This document shows positions 44,095-51,074 of a DNA stretch of 55,319 nt, in pieces (the stretch's first letter is position 1; every line of letters starts with the position of its first letter). The notes beneath the pieces were generated by a model. That model searched no databases. It was given only the letters and a program-made list of their open reading frames with translations, and was not told where the DNA came from. The stretch comes from a virus, in IMG/VR virus record IMGVR_UViG_3300036835_000046, positions 1-55,319 of that record; one strand, given 5' to 3'. Position numbers and translations under genes: made by a program.

Positions 44095-45072
44095 CTATGG
44101 ATGGGATGCTGGCTTGAAGCGCGTATCGTGCGCCCTGGACGGCGGAAGCAGCATCCGCTCGCGGAAATGGCCCGTCTCGCTCTCGTAGCCGATGTACGTG
44201 CGGTTGGGGCCGTCCTCGATCACCCAGTCCCACTCTGGCAGGTCCCTGAGGTCCAGTTCCCGGACCCTCAGCACCACTTCCAGCAGCCCCAGATCGACCG
44301 TCAGGACAGGACTTCTGTAACTTCTATTGGCACGTTTCGTGATGCCGTACCCGATCAGAGCGCGACGTATCACCCGCTCTGACACATTGGCCTGCCCCAT
44401 AATCGTCTGGAGATATGTCAAGCCACCTATCGTGAAGTTGGCTGTCTCCATGCCACGGTAGCGCTCGATCCGCTCCTTGTGGCCACGTGCGTTGAAGCTG
44501 CGCTCCGACGCCTCCCACTCACGCAGGAAGACGTAACGCGGCACCCTGCCCTTCTTCAGTGCGCGCCGGAATATGACAGCTTTGTTGTCATCAGCCTGGC
44601 AGTTGCGACACTTGGCCTTCAGGTAAAGCGCTTTAGTATCAGTACCACTGACAGGCATCTTGTGCGTGTTGTAGTCATCCTTGTCTTTGACCACGCCACA
44701 GCCCGAGCAGCGCTTGGCTGGCGGTCGCCGGTCGAAGCAGCCATCGACAATTGGACTGTCACGTACAGCCAGTCGGCGGGGCTGGCAGACCTCGCATGTC
44801 TCGGCCCGAGGCGAGATCTCACCGCCGCAGCGCGGACAAGTGCCACGCTGGTTGGCATACCAGTCATGCTTGGCCTTGCGTGTGCGTCGGCCGTCAGGAT
44901 CACTCAGCAGGGTTGACACAAAGCTGGGTGAAAAGCCCATCTCACGTGCTACCGCTGTCACCGACATGCCTTCGCCGCCACCGCCCTCCGTGCGCAGTGA
45001 CAGTGCGATTGCCGCTAGCTGACGGCGCGACTTACTTGCGTCGTTCGAGGACCGTCGGGGCGGCAAGGGCAT
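44095..45072 (-). CDS. Zinc-finger and HTH protein (325 aa)
   Basis: N-terminal basic region and helix-turn-helix GMSVTAVAREMGFSPSFVST (about residues 36-55). Then two zinc ribbons: CPRCGGEISPRAETCEVC (79-96) and CSGCGVVKDKDDY ... CRNC (about 118-157). The C-terminal half is a mixed domain with a second HTH-like segment (ANVSERVIRRALIGYGITKR). Likely DNA-binding, either a regulator of the packaging genes just downstream or a packaging/recombination cofactor. It overlaps the resolvase gene by 41 bases. No homing-endonuclease signature (HNH) was seen. Confidence 0.65.
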   Translation of the reverse strand: MPLPPRRSSNDASKSRRQLAAIALSLRTEGGGGEGMSVTAVAREMGFSPSFVSTLLSDPDGRRTRKAKHDWYANQRGTCPRCGGEISPRAETCEVCQPRRLAVRDSPIVDGCFDRRPPAKRCSGCGVVKDKDDYNTHKMPVSGTDTKALYLKAKCRNCQADDNKAVIFRRALKKGRVPRYVFLREWEASERSFNARGHKERIERYRGMETANFTIGGLTYLQTIMGQANVSERVIRRALIGYGITKRANRSYRSPVLTVDLGLLEVVLRVRELDLRDLPEWDWVIEDGPNRTYIGYESETGHFRERMLLPPSRAHDTRFKPASHP

Positions 45073-45520
45073 GGGTATAAGCGTCCATTTGATCCGTGCC
45101 TCCCGATGTTTTGGCTAGTACCTTGACATCAGGATACTGCTTCTTGAACGCCTCCCACGCCTTGTCCTTGGACATGTTGCCCTGCCCCTTGAAGACGATG
45201 CTGCGGCTCTGAGAGGTGCCGGGGTTGAGCACGACCCCTCCGTAGCGGCTGGCGGCGAGCAGGGCGACTCCCTCATGGTGTGAGAGTGCTCGGATCACCG
45301 GCTTGGACTGGAACACGTCCAGCTTCTCAACCGCAATGACATCTGGCTTCATCGTCCGCAGCCAGAACCAGAGCCAGTTGTACTTGTCGCCCAGCATCTT
45401 GGGTGCACTGTCCTTTGGGTTGTCAGGTTTCCAGGTCACGGCCTGGATGCACTCGCCATTGACAACTAGGGCGATGGCAGAGAACCCGGTCTTCGCGTTG
45501 TCTACGCCACAACACCTCAT
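45032..45520 (-). CDS. RuvC-like Holliday junction res olvase (162 aa)
   Basis: Cuts four-way DNA junctions; in phages this clears branched DNA before packaging. RNase H-fold signature: GVDNAKTGFSAIALV near the N-terminus (first Asp), IAVEKLDVF (Glu) about residue 63, and the C-terminal GGTDQMDAYTHALAA with the last two acids. Length matches RuvC (about 170). The QSRSIVFKGQGNMSKDKAWE stretch resembles the substrate loop region. Position between recombination genes and terminase supports the role. Confidence 0.8.
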   Translation of the reverse strand: MRCCGVDNAKTGFSAIALVVNGECIQAVTWKPDNPKDSAPKMLGDKYNWLWFWLRTMKPDVIAVEKLDVFQSKPVIRALSHHEGVALLAASRYGGVVLNPGTSQSRSIVFKGQGNMSKDKAWEAFKKQYPDVKVLAKTSGGTDQMDAYTHALAAPTVLERRK

Positions 45521-45801
45521 CGGTCCCTCTCAGCTTGAGCGCCTACGGTCAGCCCGCTAGCGTAGCAGGCCACGAACAGATCCAGCGCGTACTTCTTGCG
45601 AGCGTGGAGGATTCGGTCGCTGTTCTCCCCCATCACCTCGCGGGCGAATGTCATTGTGCTTGGCACATCGAACTCGACCACGATCAGTCCGGCCTCGACG
45701 GTCGGCGTGTAGGCATCGAGCGAGCGCCGTCCAGGGAACACTCGCCCTGCCCGTTTGAGGACAAGTCCCCTGGCAGTCTCTAGGTCATCGTAGTCAATCA
45801 T
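45517..45801 (-). CDS. Hypothetical protein (94 aa)
   Basis: ATG at 45801 behind CAGGAGC; upstream extension rejected because it crosses the hairpin at 45821. Begins MIDYDDLETARGLVLKRAGR; strands SLDAYTPTVEAGLIVVEFDV; helix ARKKYALDLFVACYASG. Function unknown. ATGA overlap with the resolvase gene suggests coupled function. Confidence 0.6.
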   Translation of the reverse strand: MIDYDDLETARGLVLKRAGRVFPGRRSLDAYTPTVEAGLIVVEFDVPSTMTFAREVMGENSDRILHARKKYALDLFVACYASGLTVGAQAERDR

Positions 45802-45820
45802 GTTGCTCCTGAACGACGAA

Positions 45821-45842
45821 GGGGAGAGCCGAAGCCCTCCCC
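45821..45842 (-). terminator. Hairpin GGGGAG-GC / GC-CTCCCC
   Basis: Eight pairs plus one A-C mismatch and a CGAA loop, on the leftward strand between the membrane miniprotein (45871) and the 45801 start. Same family as 3872, 6962 and 12532. Confidence 0.5.
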
Positions 45843-45870
45843 TCCGCACCGGGCATGGTCGCCAGTGTTG

Positions 45871-45981
45871 TCAGTGTCGCTGCCGCAGGTACACGATGAG
45901 CGCCACGACGATGAGCAGTGCGACCACCGGCAGACGGCTCTCGTTGTGGCGGATCTTGACACTGATCTTGAAGTGGTCCAT
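45871..45981 (-). CDS. Single-pass membrane miniprotein (36 aa)
   Basis: ATG at 45981 forms a TGATG overlap with the upstream stop. MDHFKISVKIRHNESRLPVV then ALLIVVALIVYLRQRH: a charged N-terminus and one membrane helix with basic end. Good fit between neighbours. Function unknown. Confidence 0.55.
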   Translation of the reverse strand: MDHFKISVKIRHNESRLPVVALLIVVALIVYLRQRH

Positions 45982-46685
45982 CAGCGTGTCCGACGTGTCC
46001 GGGTCCTGGTCCTGGTTGCTCCTGCGCCCCTGCCAGCGCTGGTGCCGCGAGTCGAGAGGCGCGGGGCACCCATCTGGTCCTCGCTCTCAGCCTCGTCCCC
46101 GACGAAACCGCCAACCCTGCTGATGGTTGCGTGCTTGATCTTGAGCGTCGTGGCCAGGTCGCGGAAGCGCACGTAGTCGGAGTAGGCCGACTGGACAAGC
46201 GCCTTGGCAGAGACGACCGGCTCGCTGGTCGCCGCCTGCGCCTTGCGCTTGGCCTCGTTGCTCTGGTCGCTCTCCAGGATGGCGACCGCTTCCAGATAGT
46301 CAGCGATCTGGACATAGAAGCCGTGCTCGACGTAGGCCGTGCTGGCTCGCCAGGTCGCTGTGGAAAGGGCGTTGACAAAGCGCCCCATCAGGTTGGACAT
46401 CTCGTCGTGACTGGTGCTGGCCAGGTCATCGGGGATGACAGGCATCTCGCCCTCCCAGTCAGGAGGAGCACCCAGTCCGGCCACCGCAATGGCCTTGTCA
46501 TGAAGGCGGGCGTTGACGAACGCCGTCGCCAGCCCACCCGGCACCGCCGCCAGCAGTGCATCCTCGTCCGGGGCCTCCTTGCCCCTAGACGGCAGCTTGA
46601 GCGCTAGCTGGGATGAGCTAGCGCCCTTGCCGTTGCTGCTGCTGGCAGGGCGACGACGCCGAGTCCTTGTCGCCCCAGTTGGCAT
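45981..46685 (-). CDS. Hypothetical protein (234 aa)
   Basis: N-terminal Arg/Ser-rich region (ATRTRRRRPASSSNGKGASS), a mixed domain (FVNARLHDKAIAVAGLGAPP), a long helical part (AYVEHGFYVQIADYLEAVAI; SAKALVQSAYSDYVRFRDLA) and an Arg/Thr-rich tail (GATRTRTRTRRTR). Basic ends suggest nucleic-acid binding. It lies between the acidic 319-residue protein and the resolvase. No family recognised. Confidence 0.6.
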   Translation of the reverse strand: MPTGATRTRRRRPASSSNGKGASSSQLALKLPSRGKEAPDEDALLAAVPGGLATAFVNARLHDKAIAVAGLGAPPDWEGEMPVIPDDLASTSHDEMSNLMGRFVNALSTATWRASTAYVEHGFYVQIADYLEAVAILESDQSNEAKRKAQAATSEPVVSAKALVQSAYSDYVRFRDLATTLKIKHATISRVGGFVGDEAESEDQMGAPRLSTRGTSAGRGAGATRTRTRTRRTR

Positions 46686-47644
46686 CAGACCTCGATCTCG
46701 ATCTCGCCCTCGGCCAGCGCCTCCAGGATCATCTCCCTGGTCAGCGTGATCGTTCCCGCGCCGTTGGAGGAGGGCTTGGCCTTGCCGCCGGTCAGCCCCG
46801 CCAGCCCGCCACGGCGGCGCTGCGGCTTCTCCTCCTCGCCGTCGCCGTCGCCCTCGCCCAGCGCGGCCTCCAGTTCGTCCAGTCGCTTGAAGACGTTGGA
46901 GCGCGGGGCCTTGCGCCCGTTCTCGTAGGCCCTGACGTACTCGATCTGCTCCAGCGTCAGGTCGCCATCCTTGGCAGCCTGCGCCAGCACCTTACGGATG
47001 TCGGCGGCAGTCGCCTTGTCATAGCCCTCCCACGGCTCCTCGCTGGGGGCCTCGCCCTCGCCCTCGGCCTCGCCGTCATCGCCGCCCTCGCCCTCCGGGG
47101 GGATGATCTCATCGATGTAGGCGAGCACGCGGCTGGAGGGCTTGTCCTGCGCCTCCTCCCAGGACGCGATGGCGACGAGCGAGTTGTAGTCGTCGTCATC
47201 GTCCATGTCGAGTTCGAGCGCCTTGATGGCCTTGACCCGGCTGGCCGCGCTCAACTCCTCGTAGCCCTTGATGATGTCCTCGATGTCCACGGCGGCCTCG
47301 CCGTCGCCATCGTTGTCACCGTCGGAGCCGTCGAGTTCCGGCAGGTCCCCGAACTCCACCTCGTCGCCATCGACCGAGATCCCGGCGAGTTCCAGGATGT
47401 TCTCGATCAGTTCGCCCATGGCGGCGAACTCCTCGTCGTCGTTGTCCGGCGTGACGCCCTTGTTGACATAGGCGTCGAGCATCTGGGCGACGTTCTCGGC
47501 GGCGTCGTCGATGCGCTCCTTCTTCGTCTTCGGGACCGTGTAGTCATCGATGACGTTGTTCTCGATGGCCATCTCCAGGATCGCCGTCGCATGGGCGTCG
47601 TCCAGCTTCAGATCGGAGATGTCGATTGCCTGCTTGGTTGGCAC
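46685..47644 (-). CDS. Acidic multi-domain protein (319 aa)
   Basis: GTG at 47644 with AGGAGG five bases upstream; the frame is open to 47755 but that part is untranslated leader. Highly acidic, Asp/Glu/Gly-rich linkers (ELDGSDGDNDGDGEAAVDIE; GEGGDDGEAEGEGEAPSEEP) connecting three helical modules (DDAHATAILEMAIENNVIDD; EDIIKGYEELSAASRVKAIK; DIRKVLAQAAKDGDLTLEQI). The last 70 residues are basic then TITLTREMILEALAEGEIEI. It may be a single-stranded-DNA-binding or replication scaffold, by position in the recombination unit. Not established. Confidence 0.65.
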   Translation of the reverse strand: MPTKQAIDISDLKLDDAHATAILEMAIENNVIDDYTVPKTKKERIDDAAENVAQMLDAYVNKGVTPDNDDEEFAAMGELIENILELAGISVDGDEVEFGDLPELDGSDGDNDGDGEAAVDIEDIIKGYEELSAASRVKAIKALELDMDDDDDYNSLVAIASWEEAQDKPSSRVLAYIDEIIPPEGEGGDDGEAEGEGEAPSEEPWEGYDKATAADIRKVLAQAAKDGDLTLEQIEYVRAYENGRKAPRSNVFKRLDELEAALGEGDGDGEEEKPQRRRGGLAGLTGGKAKPSSNGAGTITLTREMILEALAEGEIEIEV

Positions 47645-47761
47645 TTGGCCTCCTACGTTGATGTGTACACTCGGTTGACGTTGTGGCCCGCCCCAAGCCC
47701 CTCTGACTGCCAGGTCGGAGGAGGGCACAGGGCCTCCCAGCCCGGAGCGGGCCACCCAGGG

Positions 47762-47789
47762 ATCATAGCGCCTCAGCGCCGAGAATCAA
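47762..47789 (-). promoter_or_regulatory. Sigma-70-like leftward promoter
   Basis: On the minus strand TTGATT, 16-base spacer, TATGAT followed by CCCTGG. The best leftward promoter seen. It drives the 47644 gene with a leader of about 110 bases that includes a CCCGC-TCC-GGG stem. Confidence 0.65.
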
Positions 47790-47802
47790 GTCCAGAACGC
47801 TT

Positions 47803-48897
47803 CTACGCTGCTCTGGCGGGCTTCTCGGCCCAGAACGTCTCGACCGCCTCACGCACGCGCGACGGGTCGTACTCAGGGCGTATCTCCCGCGTATCGTCCA
47901 CGCCTGCGCTGGCGCTCAGAGCGATCCTACCACCCGCAGCGACGGCAGCGCGGTGATCGTCCCGGCAGATCTGTCCCCAGTCGCACCATTTGCAAGGGTA
48001 GTTGTCTTTCGTCCACTGCCAGCCGAACGGGTGTGAGAAGCGCTTGTCATCGAAGTTGGTAGCAGGCAGCAGGTCATCGAGGAACGCCTGTCGCCAACTG
48101 GCAAGGCGCTTGCGGCCTGCCGCCATGAACGCCGGGTCGTACTCGAACATGAACTCGAATGTGTCAATCGGGTTCTCACGGCTGACGTAGTACAGGTAGC
48201 CGCGCCGGGGCGGTGCCAGCGTCACTTCCCGCAGGCACTTGGTGCCGCCGTGCAGCGGACACATGACAGCATCCTTGGCGACAATGATGGCGAAACGGCC
48301 TGAGTTGAGACAGCGCAGCTTCGTGATCGCGCCCGCCTCATGCGCCACGCCGATCTGCGCCTTGACCTGCATCACGTGCTTAGGGTCAGGCCCACGGATC
48401 AACCGGCGCATCTGCTCGATCACGTCAGCGTCCTTGCTCTTGACCTCGGCCACCAGCGGCTCGATGTCGCGTGGCCAGCAGACGATGCTGTCAACCGTGG
48501 AGGTGAACCAGTAGGCCGGGTCGATGTACTGGTCTTGGAGCACGAATGGCAAGTGTGCTGGCGCAGAGACGAGGTAACCGGCGTCGTACCACTTGCGCAC
48601 CAACGAGTCCTCAAGTGCCTTGCCAGCTTCAGCCACCTGGCGTAGCCAGCGCGGAGTGACAGGCTTGATGAAGTCCATCATCGTGTAGAGCGCCGCCCGC
48701 CCGCAGGCGAACTGCTCGGCCGGGAACGACGAGCCATGGAAGCTGACATGCCAGACCTGGCCGTGGGCATGTCCGATCCTCGGCTGCTCGCGCTCCAGCA
48801 GCGCCGCGAACTTGTACGACGCCTCGGTCAACGGGTCGATCTCCCGCATCAACCCGATCCTGGCCCAGAACTCTCCCCTTGTAAGTCCCACTGTCAC
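47803..48897 (-). CDS. Cas4/RecB-like PD-(D/E)XK nuclease with Fe-S cysteines (364 aa)
   Basis: GTG in GTGA overlap with the upstream gene. Nuclease core: FTSTVDSIVCW (Asp) and LVAEVKSKDADVIEQM (E-x-K), then HVMQVKAQIGVAH (Q-x-x-x-Y/H helix), about residues 130-190. Four cysteines fit a Cas4/AddB-type 4Fe-4S cluster: one at FACGRAALY (about 65) and three in YPCKWCDWGQICRDDH (about 303-313). Such phage enzymes are 5'-3' exonucleases for recombination or end processing. No CRISPR array is present, so an adaptation role is unlikely. Confidence 0.8.
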   Translation of the reverse strand: MTVGLTRGEFWARIGLMREIDPLTEASYKFAALLEREQPRIGHAHGQVWHVSFHGSSFPAEQFACGRAALYTMMDFIKPVTPRWLRQVAEAGKALEDSLVRKWYDAGYLVSAPAHLPFVLQDQYIDPAYWFTSTVDSIVCWPRDIEPLVAEVKSKDADVIEQMRRLIRGPDPKHVMQVKAQIGVAHEAGAITKLRCLNSGRFAIIVAKDAVMCPLHGGTKCLREVTLAPPRRGYLYYVSRENPIDTFEFMFEYDPAFMAAGRKRLASWRQAFLDDLLPATNFDDKRFSHPFGWQWTKDNYPCKWCDWGQICRDDHRAAVAAGGRIALSASAGVDDTREIRPEYDPSRVREAVETFWAEKPARAA

Positions 48898-49142
48898 TCC
48901 GTCCCTAGAAACTCCCCGAGCAGCACCCTGTCAGGTCGGTAGCGTGCTCGCCAGATCGTCTTGATCGTCCACTTGTGGCCGCGTGGACACAACAGGTAGC
49001 GCTCGAACGAGGGCTTGATGGCAATCGGCTTGAACATGGCGGCGTCAACGTCAAACACGTCCTGGTCCCAGTGCAGCGACAGATCAGTGATCCGCTCGCC
49101 GCAGGTCGGACAGTGAAGCTCACTGACATCGACACCTTGCAT
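48894..49142 (-). CDS. Zinc-binding small protein (82 aa)
   Basis: N-terminal HCPTCGERITDLSLHWDQDV supplies a CxxC knuckle, with a later YLLCPRGHKWTIKTIWRARY providing Cys/His, together a possible zinc ribbon. The GTGA overlap links it to the Cas4-like nuclease gene. Role as nuclease partner is a guess. Confidence 0.6.
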   Translation of the reverse strand: MQGVDVSELHCPTCGERITDLSLHWDQDVFDVDAAMFKPIAIKPSFERYLLCPRGHKWTIKTIWRARYRPDRVLLGEFLGTE

Positions 49143-49143
49143 G

Positions 49144-49809
49144 TCACTTCATCATCCGCACTTGCAGCGGACCGCAGGGCGACTCGAAGCGCACGTTGTC
49201 AGCCGACCTGGCGTATAGCCAGCCACGCTCGTCGTAGCGCTCGATGCAGCCGGTGAACTGGCCTAGCTCGCCTGGCGTGCGCGAGTAGGCGGCGTCGTAG
49301 GGCCACTCTATGACCACCCAACTGCCAACTGGAAAACTCGGCTGCAAGCGGCGAGCGCGGCGGGCATGGGCGCTGCCTGCGTGCGCGTCTCTGGAGCCGC
49401 CGAAGGGCTGACGGAGGGCTGGCGATCTCCCAGAGGGCGGCTTCGTCAATGTGGACGACAGGGGGATATCGCCCAGACGCAACCCAGGCACCGGCTCGCT
49501 GGTAGAGGGCTTCGGCTTGCTCTCGGGTTTCGACAACTGGGTAGGCGTAACGGCCGCTTTGGACCGCACCCGAGTTGATGCCTTCCGCGAAGCGCCAGAT
49601 CTCGAACTGCCGGTTCCACCACCGTCTGACAGCAGCGCGTTCAGCGGTCGGGTCGGGGAAGATGATCGGTCTTCCTTCGTAGAGGGCTTGGATGACGGCA
49701 AGTTGCCAGTCGGCAAGTTCGAGTCCGTGCCCAGCAGCGAAGCTAGCGATCCACCGCGTGATGTCTTCTTGGTTGTCTTCTTGCTTGCCCATGGGTTCTT
49801 GTCGCTCAT
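49144..49809 (-). CDS. Overlapping frame with native C-terminal KOW-like domain (221 aa ORF)
   Basis: ATG at 49809 forms an ATGA overlap with recA. The N-terminal 140 residues are Ser/Thr/Lys/Pro-rich (MSDKNPWASKKTTKKTSRGG), possibly disordered or a shadow of the other frame. The last 65 are clearly protein-like: FPVGSWVVIEWPYDAAYSRT, PGELGQFTGCIERYDERGWL, YARSADNVRFESPCG, a beta barrel of KOW/SH3 type. It may be the true C-terminus of the neighbouring frame. Confidence 0.5.
   Translation of the reverse strand: MSDKNPWASKKTTKKTSRGGSLASLLGTDSNLPTGNLPSSKPSTKEDRSSSPTRPLNALLSDGGGTGSSRSGASRKASTRVRSKAAVTPTQLSKPESKPKPSTSEPVPGLRLGDIPLSSTLTKPPSGRSPALRQPFGGSRDAHAGSAHARRARRLQPSFPVGSWVVIEWPYDAAYSRTPGELGQFTGCIERYDERGWLYARSADNVRFESPCGPLQVRMMK
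49199..49792 (-). CDS. Hypothetical protein, N-terminal coding frame of a frame-switched pair (197 aa ORF)
   Basis: ATG at 49792. The first ~140 residues look native: ITRWIASFAAGHGLELADWQ, LAVIQALYEGRPIIFPDPTA, WNRQFEIWRFAEGINSG, TREQAEALYQRAGAWVASGR. After about 49385 this frame becomes Arg/His-rich and shadow-like while the +1 frame (next entry) looks native. Either one protein made by +1 frameshifting or two overlapping genes. No known family; it follows recA in the replication unit. Confidence 0.5.
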   Translation of the reverse strand: MGKQEDNQEDITRWIASFAAGHGLELADWQLAVIQALYEGRPIIFPDPTAERAAVRRWWNRQFEIWRFAEGINSGAVQSGRYAYPVVETREQAEALYQRAGAWVASGRYPPVVHIDEAALWEIASPPSALRRLQRRARRQRPCPPRSPLAAEFSSWQLGGHRVALRRRLLAHARRARPVHRLHRALRRAWLAIRQVG

Positions 49810-51074
49810 GTGTCCAACTTCAGTCTGGTCAGGATGCGCTCGCGCAACTCGTCGTCCTCAGCGATGGCCTGCCGTGCCGCAGGCTCGCCCTTCCACCCGA
49901 AGTCGCCCTTGCCGCGCGCCTTGGGAATACGCTCGAAGTCGTCGTCAAGCGGGTAGAACATGCCGCCGCCGCCGCTGTCGATGATGTGGTAGTGCTCAGC
50001 CGCTTGCAGTAGCTCGAACTCGGTGTCGAAGCCGACCTCTTGGATCAACTCGCCGGTGTAAGTGTCAGTGACAGGGAACTGGAAGCGCATCTTGGCGTTG
50101 CGGAACGGCTTGCCGGTCGAGTTCTTGTCGAGCTTGCAGTTCATCTCCAGACCGGCAACCTCATGGCCATCCGTGCCGAGCGCCATGAAGTCGTTCGAGG
50201 CCCGCTTGTAGTCGTCGGTCAGCGCCCGGTCGTCGGTCATGTAGAGCTTCCTGCCAGGACTGAACTGGATCGAGAGCGAGTGGTTGTGCTTGAAGAAGCG
50301 CATCTGCGGCGGCGTCTCAGGGGCAACCTGCTTGCCACCCTTGAAGACCGTCTTGCCAAGCTGCGTGCGGACCTGATCCACGAAGATGATCGTGTTCTCT
50401 TGCCGGTCCATCCGCCGCCTGACCTTGCGCAGCCGCCGCCACGCCTGCGGAGCCGAGCCGCGCTCGTACTCCCCCGGCACCAGGCCCGCCTCCATCATCG
50501 ACTCGGCGTTGCTCACACTGTCAACGATGACGATGTGGTACGCCTCGACCATCTCGGCCATCTGCCAGGCGATGTTCTCGATGATGTTCTCGTCCAGGAC
50601 GATCAGCTTGTCCTCGTCCTTGACATCGATCCCGAGCGCAGCAGCGAAGTCCCAGGCGAACCGCTGCTCGGTGTCGTAGATGGCAACTGACATGCCATCA
50701 GGGAAGCGCGCCAGCAGCCGTTCGAGCTTCTTGGCCAGCAGGCGTGCGTAGATCTTGTTGCGCTGGGCCTCGTAGAAGCGGATCTCGCGCTCGTACTGCG
50801 CGCTGATGACCTCGCCGTAGTTCTGCGCCGTGTAGATCAGGCCGAGATTGGTAAGCGACTTGCCAGATCCCTCGTCGCCCCACCAGCGGTTCCAGTGGCC
50901 GATGGCCGCGCCGCCACCTGTCGCCCACGTGAGCATCGGGTTCCAAGGGAACGGCAGCCGGGGCACGCCGTCGAGAATGCCAGGCGTGTTGCCGGTGAAA
51001 ATGCGCGTCTCCCAGTCCTTGTTCTCCAGGACCCAGGCGCGTACTGCTGCTCTCTTTGTTGCGTCAACGGGCAA
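49806..51074 (-). CDS. recA: RecA-like recombinase (422 aa)
   Basis: DNA strand exchange and recombination-dependent replication. TTG at 51074, overlapping dnaE, with GAGG just upstream. Signatures: Walker A GDEGSGKS (66-73), catalytic-glutamate strand YDTEQRFAWDFAAALGID (133-150), Walker B IVIVDSVSNAE (181-191), IIFVDQVRTQLGK (229-241). It is longer than host RecA (about 350) and diverged, as in other large phages. No intein or LexA-type context seen. Overlaps both neighbours, implying coupled translation with the polymerase. Confidence 0.85.
   Translation of the reverse strand: MPVDATKRAAVRAWVLENKDWETRIFTGNTPGILDGVPRLPFPWNPMLTWATGGGAAIGHWNRWWGDEGSGKSLTNLGLIYTAQNYGEVISAQYEREIRFYEAQRNKIYARLLAKKLERLLARFPDGMSVAIYDTEQRFAWDFAAALGIDVKDEDKLIVLDENIIENIAWQMAEMVEAYHIVIVDSVSNAESMMEAGLVPGEYERGSAPQAWRRLRKVRRRMDRQENTIIFVDQVRTQLGKTVFKGGKQVAPETPPQMRFFKHNHSLSIQFSPGRKLYMTDDRALTDDYKRASNDFMALGTDGHEVAGLEMNCKLDKNSTGKPFRNAKMRFQFPVTDTYTGELIQEVGFDTEFELLQAAEHYHIIDSGGGGMFYPLDDDFERIPKARGKGDFGWKGEPAARQAIAEDDELRERILTRLKLDT

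Noticed and set aside
44095-45072. HNH homing endonuclease next to terminase
   Set aside because: Zinc ribbons are present but no HNH active-site pattern was found.
47803-48897. CRISPR adaptation role for the Cas4-like protein
   Set aside because: No repeat-spacer array and no cas1/cas2; Cas4-like nucleases are common in phage recombination units.
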